64,000 bases of DNA, from assembly GCF_900199635.1 (NCBI RefSeq), contig NZ_LT962687.1:2108541-2172540 (forward strand), in the 5' to 3' direction. Positions 54,570 through 63,399 of the stretch are shown one piece after another. Made by a program: the position numbers and the translations under genes. The notes under the pieces were generated by a model. It had not been told where the DNA came from, ran no database searches, and was given only the letters and a program-made list of their open reading frames with translations. Each line of letters begins with the position of its first letter. Positions within the stretch are counted from its first letter, which is position 1. This DNA comes from Anaerotruncus massiliensis (ex Togo et al. 2026) (GTDB taxonomy: Bacteria; Bacillota; Clostridia; Oscillospirales; Ruminococcaceae).

Positions 54570-55505
54570 TCAGCGAATGATGGTGCCGGTCTTTCCGGCG
54601 ATGCCGTCCTTGGCCTTTTCCAGCAGAGTGATCAGCGCGTAGCGCTCCGGCTTGGACTCGGCGAACTGGAGGGCGGCCTGCACCTTCGGGAGCATCGAGC
54701 CGGGAGCGAAGTGGCCCTCGGAGATGAGCTGCCGGGCGCGTTCGGGGGTGAGCTCGTCAAGCCACTCCTGGTTGGGCTTTCCGAAGTTGATGGCGACCTT
54801 TTCGACCGCCGTGAGGATGATCAGGCAATCCGCGTCGACCGACTCGGCCAGGCGCGCGCTGCAGAAGTCCTTGTCGATGACGGCGGGCACGCCCTTGAGA
54901 TGGTTGCCCTCCGTCTCCATGACGGGGATGCCACCGCCACCCGCCGCGACGACCACCTGCCCCGCGTTGACGAGGGTGCGGATCGTCTCGATCTCGACGA
55001 TGTGCTGCGGGCGGGGGGAGGCCACGACGCGGCGCCAGCCGCGCCCCGCGTCCTCCATGACGGTGTAGCCCTTTTCCGCGGCCAGCTTTTTGGCGGCCTC
55101 TTCGGTCATAAAGCTGCCGATCGGCTTGGTCGGCTTCTTGAAGGCGGGGTCCTCCGGATCGACGACGACCTGGGTGATGAGCGTCGAAACGGGCTTGTGG
55201 ATGCCGCGGTCGAGCAGCTCCTCCCGCAGGGCGTTTTGCAGGTCGTAGCCGATGTAGCCCTGGCTCATCGCGCCGCACACCGACAGCGGGATCGGGTACT
55301 GCTTGGGATCGACCGCGTTGAGGGAGGCCATCGCCTTCTGGATCATCCCGACCTGCGGGCCGTTGCCGTGGGAGATGACGACCTCGTGTCCCTCTTCGAT
55401 CAAATCGACGATCGCCTTGGAGGTCTGTTTGACCGCGATCATCTGTTCGGGCAGGTTGTTGCCGAGCGCGTTACCGCCCAGAGCGATGACGATTCTCTTT
55501 CCCAT
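54570..55505 (-). CDS. arcC: Carbamate kinase
   Basis: 311 residues. IVIALGGNALGNN at the start, EVVISHGNGPQVGMIQ, and AAGGGGIPVMETEG. It transfers phosphate from carbamoyl phosphate to ADP, giving ATP, CO2 and ammonia. No arginine deiminase or ordinary ornithine carbamoyltransferase is nearby; the neighbour is YgeW, so carbamoyl phosphate probably comes from purine-derived ureido compounds. Confidence 0.95.
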   Translation of the reverse strand: MGKRIVIALGGNALGNNLPEQMIAVKQTSKAIVDLIEEGHEVVISHGNGPQVGMIQKAMASLNAVDPKQYPIPLSVCGAMSQGYIGYDLQNALREELLDRGIHKPVSTLITQVVVDPEDPAFKKPTKPIGSFMTEEAAKKLAAEKGYTVMEDAGRGWRRVVASPRPQHIVEIETIRTLVNAGQVVVAAGGGGIPVMETEGNHLKGVPAVIDKDFCSARLAESVDADCLIILTAVEKVAINFGKPNQEWLDELTPERARQLISEGHFAPGSMLPKVQAALQFAESKPERYALITLLEKAKDGIAGKTGTIIR

Positions 55506-55641
55506 ACCAAATTACCACCTTTTCATAATATCGGCTCAAACCGGCGGCGCCGGCAGATTGTGACGTCGGTCCCGGGAAGCGCGCTCCCCGGGACGCCGCA
55601 AAGGCGGAATCCGTACCGCTGCGGGCGGGGCTGCGCGCCGT

Positions 55642-56838
55642 TTACTTGGTCCAGCGGGGGGTGCCGCGCTCCTCGAGCGCCTTGAGGACCGCCTGCGGGT
55701 CCTTGACCTTCGAGAGGAAGATCATCGCCGCGATGACGTAGGGCTTGAAGGAGGCCTCCTTATAGAGCGGGGTGCGGTAGCGGTCGAACACCGAGGCCTC
55801 GACCTCGCCGTCCTCGCAGGAGACGCCGTTGATGTCGGCGGGCAGGCAGTGCAGGTAGAGCGCCTTGCCGTCCTTCGTGGTCTTCATGAGCTCCTCGGTG
55901 CAGCACCAGTCCTTGTGGTTGGCGTTCTGCGCGAGCAGCTCCTTTTCGAGCTTCTTGATGCCTTCCGAGTCGCCCTCGCCGTAGAGGTTGGTGCGCTTTT
56001 CCATGGCGGCGAAGGGCGCCCAGCTCTTCGGGTAGACGATGTCCGCGTCCTGGAAGGCGTCGGCCATCGAGTTGGTCTTGCGGTAGGTGCCGCCCGACGC
56101 GGCGGCGTTCTTCTTGGCGACCTCCTCGACCTCGGGCATGACCTCGTAGCCCTCGGGATGTGCCAGCACGACGTCCATGCCGAAGCGGGTCATCAGGCCG
56201 ATGACGCCCTGCGGCACCGAGAGGGGCTTGCCGTAGGAGGGGCTGTAGGCCCAGGTCATCGCGACCTTTTTGCCCTTGAGGTTCTCCACGCCGCCGAAGT
56301 GGTGGATGATGTGGAGCATATCCGCCATGCACTGGGTCGGGTGGTCGATGTCGCACTGGAGGTTGACCAGGGTCGGGATCTGCTCGAGCACGCCGTCCTG
56401 ATAGCCCTCGCGGACCGATTTGGAGACCTCGTGCATGTAGGCGTTGCCCTTGCCGATGTACATGTCGTCGCGGATGCCGATGACATCCGCCATGAAGGAG
56501 ATCATGTTCGCCGTCTCGCGGACGGTCTCGCCGTGCGCGATCTGGGATTTGCCCTCGTCAAGGTCCTGCACCTCGAGGCCCAGCAGGTTGCAGGCGGAGG
56601 CGAAGGAGAAGCGGGTGCGGGTGGAGTTGTCGCGGAAGAGGGAGATGCCCAGCCCGCTCTCGAAAATCTTCGTGGAGATGTTCTGCTCGCGCATGTAGCG
56701 CAGCGCGTCGGCGATGGTGAAGACCGCCTCGAGCTCGTCGTCCGTCTTCTCCCAGGTAAGGAAGAAGTCGTTCATGTACATCTCTTTGAAGTTGAGTTTG
56801 TTGAGTTTATCGATATAGGCCTGTAATTTCTGATCCAT
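55642..56838 (-). CDS. ygeW: Knotted carbamoyltransferase YgeW
   Basis: 398 residues. The carbamoyl-phosphate site is LFRDNSTRTRFSFASACNLL; also DIDHPTQCMADMLHI and LHCLPADINGVSCEDGE. It belongs to the ornithine/aspartate carbamoyltransferase superfamily, but its own substrate differs from ornithine and is not settled. Own promoter at 56960-56932; followed by arcC. In gut purine-degrading clusters it produces carbamoyl phosphate for ArcC. Confidence 0.92.
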   Translation of the reverse strand: MDQKLQAYIDKLNKLNFKEMYMNDFFLTWEKTDDELEAVFTIADALRYMREQNISTKIFESGLGISLFRDNSTRTRFSFASACNLLGLEVQDLDEGKSQIAHGETVRETANMISFMADVIGIRDDMYIGKGNAYMHEVSKSVREGYQDGVLEQIPTLVNLQCDIDHPTQCMADMLHIIHHFGGVENLKGKKVAMTWAYSPSYGKPLSVPQGVIGLMTRFGMDVVLAHPEGYEVMPEVEEVAKKNAAASGGTYRKTNSMADAFQDADIVYPKSWAPFAAMEKRTNLYGEGDSEGIKKLEKELLAQNANHKDWCCTEELMKTTKDGKALYLHCLPADINGVSCEDGEVEASVFDRYRTPLYKEASFKPYVIAAMIFLSKVKDPQAVLKALEERGTPRWTK

Positions 56839-56931
56839 GGCTGTAACTCCTTCACAAATGTTTACTGATTTTGAATGGTTTTCAGAAATCGGCCAATCCT
56901 ATATGCAATTTTAACGAATATCTTCCCTTAC

Positions 56932-56960
56932 AGCATACATGAATTGGCGATTGATTGCAA
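56932..56960 (-). promoter_or_regulatory. Promoter of ygeW-arcC
   Basis: TTGCAA (56960-56955), 17-nt spacer, TATGCT (56937-56932) on the minus strand. Confidence 0.65.
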
Positions 56961-57049
56961 GTTCTCCGGCTGTATTTGTTTGATTCCGCCGTAAATTTGT
57001 GCATTTTCACTCCGAAGCGGCAGGTGCAAAACCCAAAATTCCTTGTGAT

Positions 57050-58360
57050 TTATTCACAATAGCAGGTGGGCAGCGCCGCATAAACCGCCGCGCAGCGGAC
57101 GAGATCGTCCTTCCAGGTCATCTCGTTGGGGGCGTGCGCCTGCGCCTCGGCGCCCGGGCCGAACCCGATGCAGGGGATTCCGTTGCGGCCCATGATCGAC
57201 ACGCCGTTGGTCGAGAAGGTCCACTTGTCGGTCAGCGGGCGGGCCTTGCGCATCTCCTCGTTGGCGGGCACGCCCACGCGGCTGTCGCCGTAGAGGCCCT
57301 TGTAGGCCGTTTCCATCGCCCTGGTGACCTTGTGGTCCTCGGGGATGACCCAGGTCGGGAAGTAGCACTCGATCGGGTAGACGCAGCCGGTGTAGCTCGG
57401 CCGGTCGTACTGGTACATCGAGACCTTCACGTCGCCGCCGTACTTTTTGACGGCCGGCAGGTTCCGGATTTCCTCGAGGCAGCTCTCCCACGTCTCGCCC
57501 GCGGTCATGCGGCGGTCGAGCGACACGGCGCAGGAATCCGCCACCGCGCAGCGCGACGGCGAGGTGAAGAAGATCTCCGACACCGTCACGGTGCCGCGCC
57601 CGAGGAAGCGGGCTTCCTTCCACTCGGGGTTGTACGCCTCGTCGAGCATCTTGACGAGGCCCTTGATCTCCGTGCCGGCGGCCGCGTCGTTCTCGTTGAG
57701 GGCGCGCACGTCCTGGAGGATGTCGGCCATCTTGTAGATCGCGTTGTCGCCGCGCTCGGGCGCCGAGCCGTGGCAGGAGACGCCCTTGACGTCGATGCGG
57801 ATCTCCATGCGGCCCCGCTGCCCGCGGTAGATGCCGCCGTCGGTCGGCTCGGTGGAGACGACGAACGCGGGACGGACGTGGTCCTCTTTGACGATGTACT
57901 CCCAGCAGAGGCCGTCGCAGTCCTCCTCCTGCACCGTGCCGGTGACGAGGACCCTGTATTTGTCGTTCAGCAGGCCGAGGTCCTTCATGATCTTCGCGCC
58001 GTAGACCGCGGACACGATGCCGCCCATCTGGTCGGAGGTGCCGCGGCCGCCGATCTCGAGGTCGTTCTCATAGCCCTCGTAGGGGTCGAAGTTCCAGTTG
58101 TCGCGGTTGCCGACGCCCACCGTGTCGATGTGCGCGTCGAACCCGATCAGGGTTTCGCCCGCGCCCATATAGCCGAGCACGTTGCCCATCGGGTCGATGA
58201 CCACCTCGTCGAACCCGACCTTCTCCATCTCCTCCTTGATGCGCAGGATGTGGCCCTTTTCGCCGCAGCTCTCGCCCGGGATCGCCACCAGATCCCGCAG
58301 GAACCTGGTCATGTCCGCGCGGTAGCCCTGCGCCGCCTCTTTGATCTTGCTGAAATCCAT
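57050..58360 (-). CDS. ygeY: YgeY-family M20 hydrolase (selenium-linked)
   Basis: 436 residues, peptidase M20 fold. Metal sites: [16 protein letters not shown] (His/Asp), [11 protein letters not shown] (Asp), [11 protein letters not shown] (Glu-Glu), STEPTDGG (Glu/Asp), and a C-terminal [11 protein letters not shown] (His). It is annotated as a selenium-metabolism-linked hydrolase and acts on an amide or ureido intermediate in purine breakdown. ATG follows AAGGAGGAAACG; 181 nt behind ygeX. Confidence 0.92.
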   Translation of the reverse strand: MDFSKIKEAAQGYRADMTRFLRDLVAIPGESCGEKGHILRIKEEMEKVGFDEVVIDPMGNVLGYMGAGETLIGFDAHIDTVGVGNRDNWNFDPYEGYENDLEIGGRGTSDQMGGIVSAVYGAKIMKDLGLLNDKYRVLVTGTVQEEDCDGLCWEYIVKEDHVRPAFVVSTEPTDGGIYRGQRGRMEIRIDVKGVSCHGSAPERGDNAIYKMADILQDVRALNENDAAAGTEIKGLVKMLDEAYNPEWKEARFLGRGTVTVSEIFFTSPSRCAVADSCAVSLDRRMTAGETWESCLEEIRNLPAVKKYGGDVKVSMYQYDRPSYTGCVYPIECYFPTWVIPEDHKVTRAMETAYKGLYGDSRVGVPANEEMRKARPLTDKWTFSTNGVSIMGRNGIPCIGFGPGAEAQAHAPNEMTWKDDLVRCAAVYAALPTCYCE

Positions 58361-58486
58361 CGTCGTTTCCTCCTTATAGATTACGGTATCACACGTACAG
58401 AACATCGGGACGCTTTTTTCTCTTGTAAAAAAGCTTTGCAAAAAATACGCCTGAAGGATGAGGCTTCTTGCGCCCTGCGGGGCCGC

Positions 58487-58531
58487 GCCGGGGCTCCGCC
58501 CCGGCACCCCGCCGCCTTTTGAAAAAAGGCG
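58487..58531. repeat. REP-like double hairpin between ygeX and ygeY
   Basis: GCCGGGGC-TCC-GCCCCGGC (58487-58505) followed by CGCCTTTT-GAA-AAAAGGCG (58513-58531). The second shares the CTTTT/AAAAG core of the 8.6-9.1 kb repeat. It could cause partial termination or stabilise the ygeX message. Confidence 0.6.
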
Positions 58532-58541
58532 GGCGAAAACT

Positions 58542-59759
58542 TTAACCTTGATAGGACGGGTTCGCGCCGTTCCACACGACCTTCCGGTAGTTCTCCGGGT
58601 CGGTGTCCCCCTCGGTGGAGAAGATCAGCACCTTCGAGTCCTTCCCGAGCCCGATCGCCTCGCGCAGCTCGCGGTAGGTGTTGTCCTCCATCAGCGCCGC
58701 CGCCAGCCCCATGCCGACCGCGCCGCTCTCCCCCGAGACGACCTGCGGGTCGCCCTTGCAGGGTGCGCCGAGCATCCGCATCCCCTTGGCCGCGACCCAG
58801 TCGGGGCAGGAGACGAAAAAGCCCGCGTGGTTGCGCAGGATCTCCCACGAGATCGTGTTCGGCTCGCCGCACGCGAGCCCCGCCATGATCGTCTGTAAAT
58901 CGCCGCCCACGATGCGCGGCTTGCCGTCCGCCGCGACCGCGCCCTTATAGAGGCAGTCGGCGGCCTGCGCCTCCATGACGACCGTTGTCGGAGGATTCTC
59001 CGGGAAGAGGTTTGCAAAGTAGCCCTGGACCGCGCCCGCCAGCGAACCGACGCCCGCCTGGATGAAGATGTGGGTCGGACGGTCGACGCCCGCCTCGCGG
59101 AGCTGCTCGGCCGCCTCCGACGCCATCGTGCCGTAGCCCTGCATGATCCACGCCGGAATCTCCTCGTAGCCCTCCCACGCGGTGTCCTGCACGACCACCC
59201 CGCGCGGGGTCGCGGCGGCTTCCGCCGCCGCCATGCGCACGCAGTCGTCATAGTTGACCTCTTCGATCGTCACCTGCGCGCCCTCTCTGGCGATGTTGTC
59301 GAAGCGGGTTTTGGTGCTCCCCTTCGGCATATGGACCACAGCCTTCTGCCCGAGCTTGTTGGCCGCCCACGCGACGCCCCGCCCGTGGTTGCCGTCGGTC
59401 GCAGTGAAGAAGGTCGCCTGCCCGAATTCCTCCCGCAGCTTTTGGGAGGTGAGGTAGTCGTAGGTCATCTCCGAGACGTCCCGGCCGAGCTCTCCGGCGA
59501 TATAGCGCGCCATCGCGAACGACCCGCCCAGCACCTTGAAGGCGTTGAGGCCGAAGCGGTAGGACTCATCCTTGACGAAGAACCCGCCCAACCCGAGCTG
59601 CGCCGCCATCCGGTCCAGCCGCGCCAGCGGCGTCACCGAATACTGCGGGAAGCTCTGGTGGAATCTGCGCGCCTTCGCCACATTCTCGAGCGCCATGACC
59701 GACAGCTCCCGGTCGTCCCCCTTCGGCATCCGGTTCGCCGCCCATTTGATCTGTTCCAT
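58542..59759 (-). CDS. ygeX: Diaminopropionate ammonia-lyase
   Basis: 405 residues, fold-type II PLP enzyme with Lys75 in [29 protein letters not shown] and a Gly-rich phosphate loop near [10 protein letters not shown]. It cleaves 2,3-diaminopropionate to pyruvate and two ammonia. In anaerobic urate degradation this compound is a late intermediate, so the enzyme links purines to central carbon metabolism. GGAGGAG ribosome site. Confidence 0.94.
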   Translation of the reverse strand: MEQIKWAANRMPKGDDRELSVMALENVAKARRFHQSFPQYSVTPLARLDRMAAQLGLGGFFVKDESYRFGLNAFKVLGGSFAMARYIAGELGRDVSEMTYDYLTSQKLREEFGQATFFTATDGNHGRGVAWAANKLGQKAVVHMPKGSTKTRFDNIAREGAQVTIEEVNYDDCVRMAAAEAAATPRGVVVQDTAWEGYEEIPAWIMQGYGTMASEAAEQLREAGVDRPTHIFIQAGVGSLAGAVQGYFANLFPENPPTTVVMEAQAADCLYKGAVAADGKPRIVGGDLQTIMAGLACGEPNTISWEILRNHAGFFVSCPDWVAAKGMRMLGAPCKGDPQVVSGESGAVGMGLAAALMEDNTYRELREAIGLGKDSKVLIFSTEGDTDPENYRKVVWNGANPSYQG

Positions 59760-59821
59760 GCTCTGCTCTCCTCCTGTTAAAACGGTCTTCCGGGGCAAGT
59801 ATGACTTTTGTTCTTAACCCC

Positions 59822-59849
59822 ATCATAGCACAGGAAAAATGCAAGTCAA
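59822..59849 (-). promoter_or_regulatory. Promoter of ygeX-ygeY
   Basis: TTGACT (59849-59844), 16-nt spacer, TATGAT (59827-59822) on the minus strand. An ATAGAT overlaps its upstream edge. Confidence 0.7.
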
Positions 59850-60008
59850 TAGATTTTCTTAAAAAAATTTGTTTTACCTAAAAATTTTTTAGAATTTGTC
59901 GAAATTGACTATTGCTTTTCCACCATCGGCATGATAAACTTAGGGTGGATTTATAAAAGTATTACTTATTTTTCGGCATTCAGCGGAATTCGGATGGAGG
60001 ACGGTACG

Positions 60009-62573
60009 ATGGTTACAATGACGGTCAACGGCAGACAGGTGGTCTCCGAAAAGGACGAAAAGCTCCTCACCTTCCTGCGCGAGACGCTCGGGCTCACCTC
60101 GGTGAAAAACGGCTGCTCGGAGGGCGCCTGCGGCACCTGCATGATCCTCGTGGACGGCAGGGCCACCAAGGCCTGCGTGCTCAAAACCTCCAAATGCGCC
60201 GGGAAATCGATCGTCACCTGCGAGGGGCTCACCCCCCGCGAGCGGGATGTCTACGCCTACGCCTTCACCAGCTGCGGCGCGGTCCAGTGCGGCTTCTGCA
60301 CCCCCGGCATGGTCATGAGCGCCAAGGGCCTCCTCGACGCCGTGCCCGACCCGACCCGCGCGCAGGTCAAGGAGGCGCTCAAAAACAACATCTGCCGCTG
60401 CACCGGCTACAAAAAGATCGAGGAGGCGGTGCTGCTGGCCGCGAAGCTCCTCCGTGAGGGTACCTCCGCCCCCGCCTGCACCTTCACCGGCAGGGTGGGC
60501 GAAAACCTGCCCCGCGTCGACGCGCCCGCCAAGACGGTGGGCGACGCGGAATATGTCGACGACATGCGCGTCGAGGGGCTCTGCTTCGGCAGCGCCGTGC
60601 GCAGCGCTTATCCGCGCGCGCGGGTCCTCTCGATCGACGCGACCGAGGCGCGGGCGCTGCCCGGCGTCGTCGCCCTGCTCACCGCCGACGACCTGCCCGG
60701 GAACCCCAAGGTCGGCCATCTCAAGAAGGATTACGACGTGCTCATCCCCGTCGGCGGGATCACCCACTTTCTCGGGGACGCGGTCGCGCTCGTCGCAGCC
60801 GAGGACCGTGAGACGCTCGAACGGGCGAAGGCCCTCGTCAGGGTGGAATACGAGGAGCTGCCCGGCGTCTTCTCCCCCGCCGAGGCGATGGCCCCCGGCG
60901 CGCCGCTCGTACACGAGGAAACTCCCGGCAACCTGCTCGCCCACGAGCATCTGGTGCGCGGAAACGCCGACGAGGCGATCAGCCGCTCCAAATATGTGGT
61001 GACCACCCATTATTCCACCCCGCCGACCGAGCACGCCTTCCTCGAGACCGAGACGGCGCTCGCGATGCCCGACGGGGACGGAGTCGTCATCTATTCGGCG
61101 GACCAGGGCATCTACCAGACCAAGAAGGAGTGCGCCGAGGCGACCGGCCTGCCGCCCGAAAAGGTGCGGGTCGTCGCCAGGATGGTGGGCGGCGGCTTCG
61201 GCGGCAAGGAGGACATGAGCGTCCAGCACCACGCCGCCCTGCTCGCGCTGGCGGCCAAACGCCCCGTCAAGGTCGCGCTGACCCGGAAGGAGAGCATCCT
61301 CATCCATCCCAAGCGGCACGCCTTTGAGATGGAGTTCACGACCGCCTGCGACGAAAACGGTTATCTCACCGCGATGAAGGCGACGCTTATTTCCGACACG
61401 GGCGCCTACGCCTCGCTGGGCGGGCCGGTGCTCCAGCGCGCCTGCACCCACGCGGCGGGCCCCTATAACTACCAGGACATTGAGATTGACGGCAAGGCCT
61501 ACTACACCAATAACCCCCCCGCGGGCGCCTTCCGCGGCTTCGGCGTGACGCAGAGCTGCTTTGCCACCGAGTGCAACCTCAACCTGCTCGCCGAAAAGGC
61601 GGGCATCTCCCCGTGGGAGATCCGCTACCGCAACGCCATCCGGCCCGGGCAGGTGCTCCCCAACGGCCAGATCGCCGACGAGACGACCGCCGCCGTCGAG
61701 ACGCTGATGGCTGTGAAGCCCTACTACGACGCGCACCCCAGGGCTGGCATCGCCTGCGCGATCAAGAACAGCGGCCTCGGCGTGGGCATCCCCGACACGG
61801 GGCGCTGCCGCCTGCTCGTAAGGGACGGCCGGGTGCAGATCCACACCTCCGCCGCCTGCATCGGGCAGGGCATGGGCACCGTCGTCACCCAGATCGTCTG
61901 CGACGTGACCGGGCTCCCCCTCGAGCGGGTGGCCTACCAGACCCCCGACACCGCCCTCGCGCCCGACGCCGGCAACACGACCGCCTCCCGCCAGACCCTC
62001 TTCACCGGAGAGGCCGCGCGGCAGGCCGCGCTCCAACTGAAAGCCGCGCTCGCGGATTCCTCCCTCGGCGCGCTCGAGGGCCGGGAATTTTCCGCGGAAT
62101 ACCTCGGCGTGACCGATAAGCTGGGCTCCGACAAGCCCAACCCCGTCAGCCACGTCGCCTACGGCTACGCGACCCATCTCGTCGACCTCGACGAGAACGG
62201 CCGCATCCGCAAGGTGATCGCCGCGCACGACGTCGGCCAGGCGATCAACCCGGTGAGCGTCGAGGGGCAGATCGAGGGCGGCGTGGTCATGAGCCTCGGC
62301 TACGCGCTCACCGAGGACTACCCGCTCGACCACGGCAGGCCCACCGCCAAGTTCGGCACCCTCGGGCTCTTCAAGGCGACCGACACCCCCGACGTCGAGG
62401 CGGTCATCGTCGAGGGGCCCGCCAAATCCGAGCTCGCACGCGGCGCCAAGGGCATCGGCGAGATCGCTTCGATCCCGACCGCGCCCGCCGTCCAGCTGGC
62501 CTACTACAACTTCGACGGCAAATTCCGCACCCGGCTCCCGCTCGAGGACACCCCCTACAGCCGCAAAAAATAA
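60009..62573 (+). CDS. xdhD: Selenium-dependent xanthine dehydrogenase-type molybdenum hydroxylase (no FAD domain)
   Basis: 854 residues. The N-terminal part carries both [2Fe-2S] clusters: Cys36, 41, 44, 56 (CSEGACGTC) and Cys94, 97, 129, 131 (CGFCTPG, CRCTGY). The molybdenum-cofactor part follows, with GGGFGGKED, GAFRGFGVTQ and the catalytic glutamate in AKGIGEIASIPTAPA. The FAD domain of classical XDH is missing, so electrons must leave to a partner or ferredoxin. Neighbouring yqeB, yqeC, xdhC and selD support a labile selenium ligand. Substrate probably a purine. ATG 60009 with GGAGG upstream. Confidence 0.88.
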   Translation: MVTMTVNGRQVVSEKDEKLLTFLRETLGLTSVKNGCSEGACGTCMILVDGRATKACVLKTSKCAGKSIVTCEGLTPRERDVYAYAFTSCGAVQCGFCTPGMVMSAKGLLDAVPDPTRAQVKEALKNNICRCTGYKKIEEAVLLAAKLLREGTSAPACTFTGRVGENLPRVDAPAKTVGDAEYVDDMRVEGLCFGSAVRSAYPRARVLSIDATEARALPGVVALLTADDLPGNPKVGHLKKDYDVLIPVGGITHFLGDAVALVAAEDRETLERAKALVRVEYEELPGVFSPAEAMAPGAPLVHEETPGNLLAHEHLVRGNADEAISRSKYVVTTHYSTPPTEHAFLETETALAMPDGDGVVIYSADQGIYQTKKECAEATGLPPEKVRVVARMVGGGFGGKEDMSVQHHAALLALAAKRPVKVALTRKESILIHPKRHAFEMEFTTACDENGYLTAMKATLISDTGAYASLGGPVLQRACTHAAGPYNYQDIEIDGKAYYTNNPPAGAFRGFGVTQSCFATECNLNLLAEKAGISPWEIRYRNAIRPGQVLPNGQIADETTAAVETLMAVKPYYDAHPRAGIACAIKNSGLGVGIPDTGRCRLLVRDGRVQIHTSAACIGQGMGTVVTQIVCDVTGLPLERVAYQTPDTALAPDAGNTTASRQTLFTGEAARQAALQLKAALADSSLGALEGREFSAEYLGVTDKLGSDKPNPVSHVAYGYATHLVDLDENGRIRKVIAAHDVGQAINPVSVEGQIEGGVVMSLGYALTEDYPLDHGRPTAKFGTLGLFKATDTPDVEAVIVEGPAKSELARGAKGIGEIASIPTAPAVQLAYYNFDGKFRTRLPLEDTPYSRKK

Positions 62574-62625
62574 AACGCGCCGCAGGGCGCGGGAAGGCCC
62601 CGCCCCGCCCGGCTCTGCCGGGCGG

Positions 62626-62668
62626 AAGCCGCCGCAGGCGGCTTTGCGAAACAACGAAGTTGTTTCGC
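62626..62668 (+). terminator. Tandem hairpins after xdhD
   Basis: AAGCCGCC-GCA-GGCGGCTT (62626-62644) and GCGAAACAAC-GAA-GTTGTTTCGC (62646-62668). There is no clear T-run; the second overlaps the next promoter's -35. Confidence 0.5.
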
Positions 62669-62688
62669 GGGCGGGGCCGTGGTATACT
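62660..62688 (+). promoter_or_regulatory. Promoter of the MocA-like gene
   Basis: TTGTTT (62660-62665), 17-nt spacer, TGG-TATACT (62683-62688), extended -10. Confidence 0.7.
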
Positions 62689-62737
62689 GTCAGCAGAGAG
62701 GCCGGCAAAAACGCCGGCGGCAGAAGGAGGGCGCGAT

Positions 62738-63334
62738 ATGGGCGACGCGCGGAAACTGGCGTGCATCTTCCTGGCCTCGGGCCGTTCGACGCGTTTTCGC
62801 GACAACAAGCTGCTCGCCGATTTCGGCGGCCGCCCGATGGCCGACGTGGTGCTCGGCAACTTCCCCGGCGAGCTGTTCCAGCAGGTAATCGTCGTCACCC
62901 GCTACCCGCAGGTGGCGGTGTCCGCCGCGCTGCTCGGCTATTCGGTGGTGGAAAACGACGACACGACGGGCGACATGGCGGTCACCATCCGCAAGGGGCT
63001 TGCGGCGGTCGACCCGGAAGCCGTCGGCTGCATGTTTTCGGTCTGCGACCAGCCGCTGCTCACCGCGCGGAGCATCGGGGCGCTGCGCGCCGAATTTTTG
63101 GCGCACCCCGGTTCGATCGCCGCGCTCGGCCACCGTGGCAAGCGCGGCAACCCGGTCTTTTTCCCGCGCGCCCTCTTCGGCGAACTGGCGGCGCTGCCGC
63201 CGGGCAAATCGGGCGGCGCGGTGATCGCCGCGCACCCGGAGCTGCTGCGCGTCGTCGAGGCGGCCAACCGCCGCGAGCTGCTCGACGTGGACTACCGGGG
63301 CGACCTCGATGCGATCGCAAAGATGGAACCGTAA
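62738..63334 (+). CDS. MocA/MobA-like molybdopterin nucleotidyltransferase
   Basis: 198 residues, NTP-transferase fold: ACIFLASGRSTRFRDNKLLA at the N-terminus (loop and lysine), MFSVCDQPLLTARSI (metal-binding Asp region) and RGKRGNPVFFPRALF. It probably makes molybdopterin cytosine dinucleotide for the adjacent hydroxylase. AGAAGGAGGG ribosome site and own promoter; terminator behind. Confidence 0.88.
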   Translation: MGDARKLACIFLASGRSTRFRDNKLLADFGGRPMADVVLGNFPGELFQQVIVVTRYPQVAVSAALLGYSVVENDDTTGDMAVTIRKGLAAVDPEAVGCMFSVCDQPLLTARSIGALRAEFLAHPGSIAALGHRGKRGNPVFFPRALFGELAALPPGKSGGAVIAAHPELLRVVEAANRRELLDVDYRGDLDAIAKMEP

Positions 63335-63340
63335 CGGATA

Positions 63341-63382
63341 AAAAAAGGAGGAGGCCCCCGGCCGGGGGCCTCCTCCTTTTTT
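63341..63382. terminator. Bidirectional terminator
   Basis: Perfect 20-bp palindromic arms, AAAAAAGGAGGAGGCCCCCG with its complement and a 2-nt centre, between convergent genes. Confidence 0.95.
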
Positions 63383-63399
63383 ATGTGTCATCAGTGTCA

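Noticed and set aside
59881-59945. Promoter for xdhD in the AT-rich stretch.
   Set aside because: TTGACT and TGATAA/TAAACT words are present but spacing is poor; no single arrangement could be preferred.
59940-62708. 922-codon minus-strand frame opposite the molybdenum hydroxylase.
   Set aside because: Shadow of the real gene, which has all Fe-S and cofactor motifs on the plus strand.
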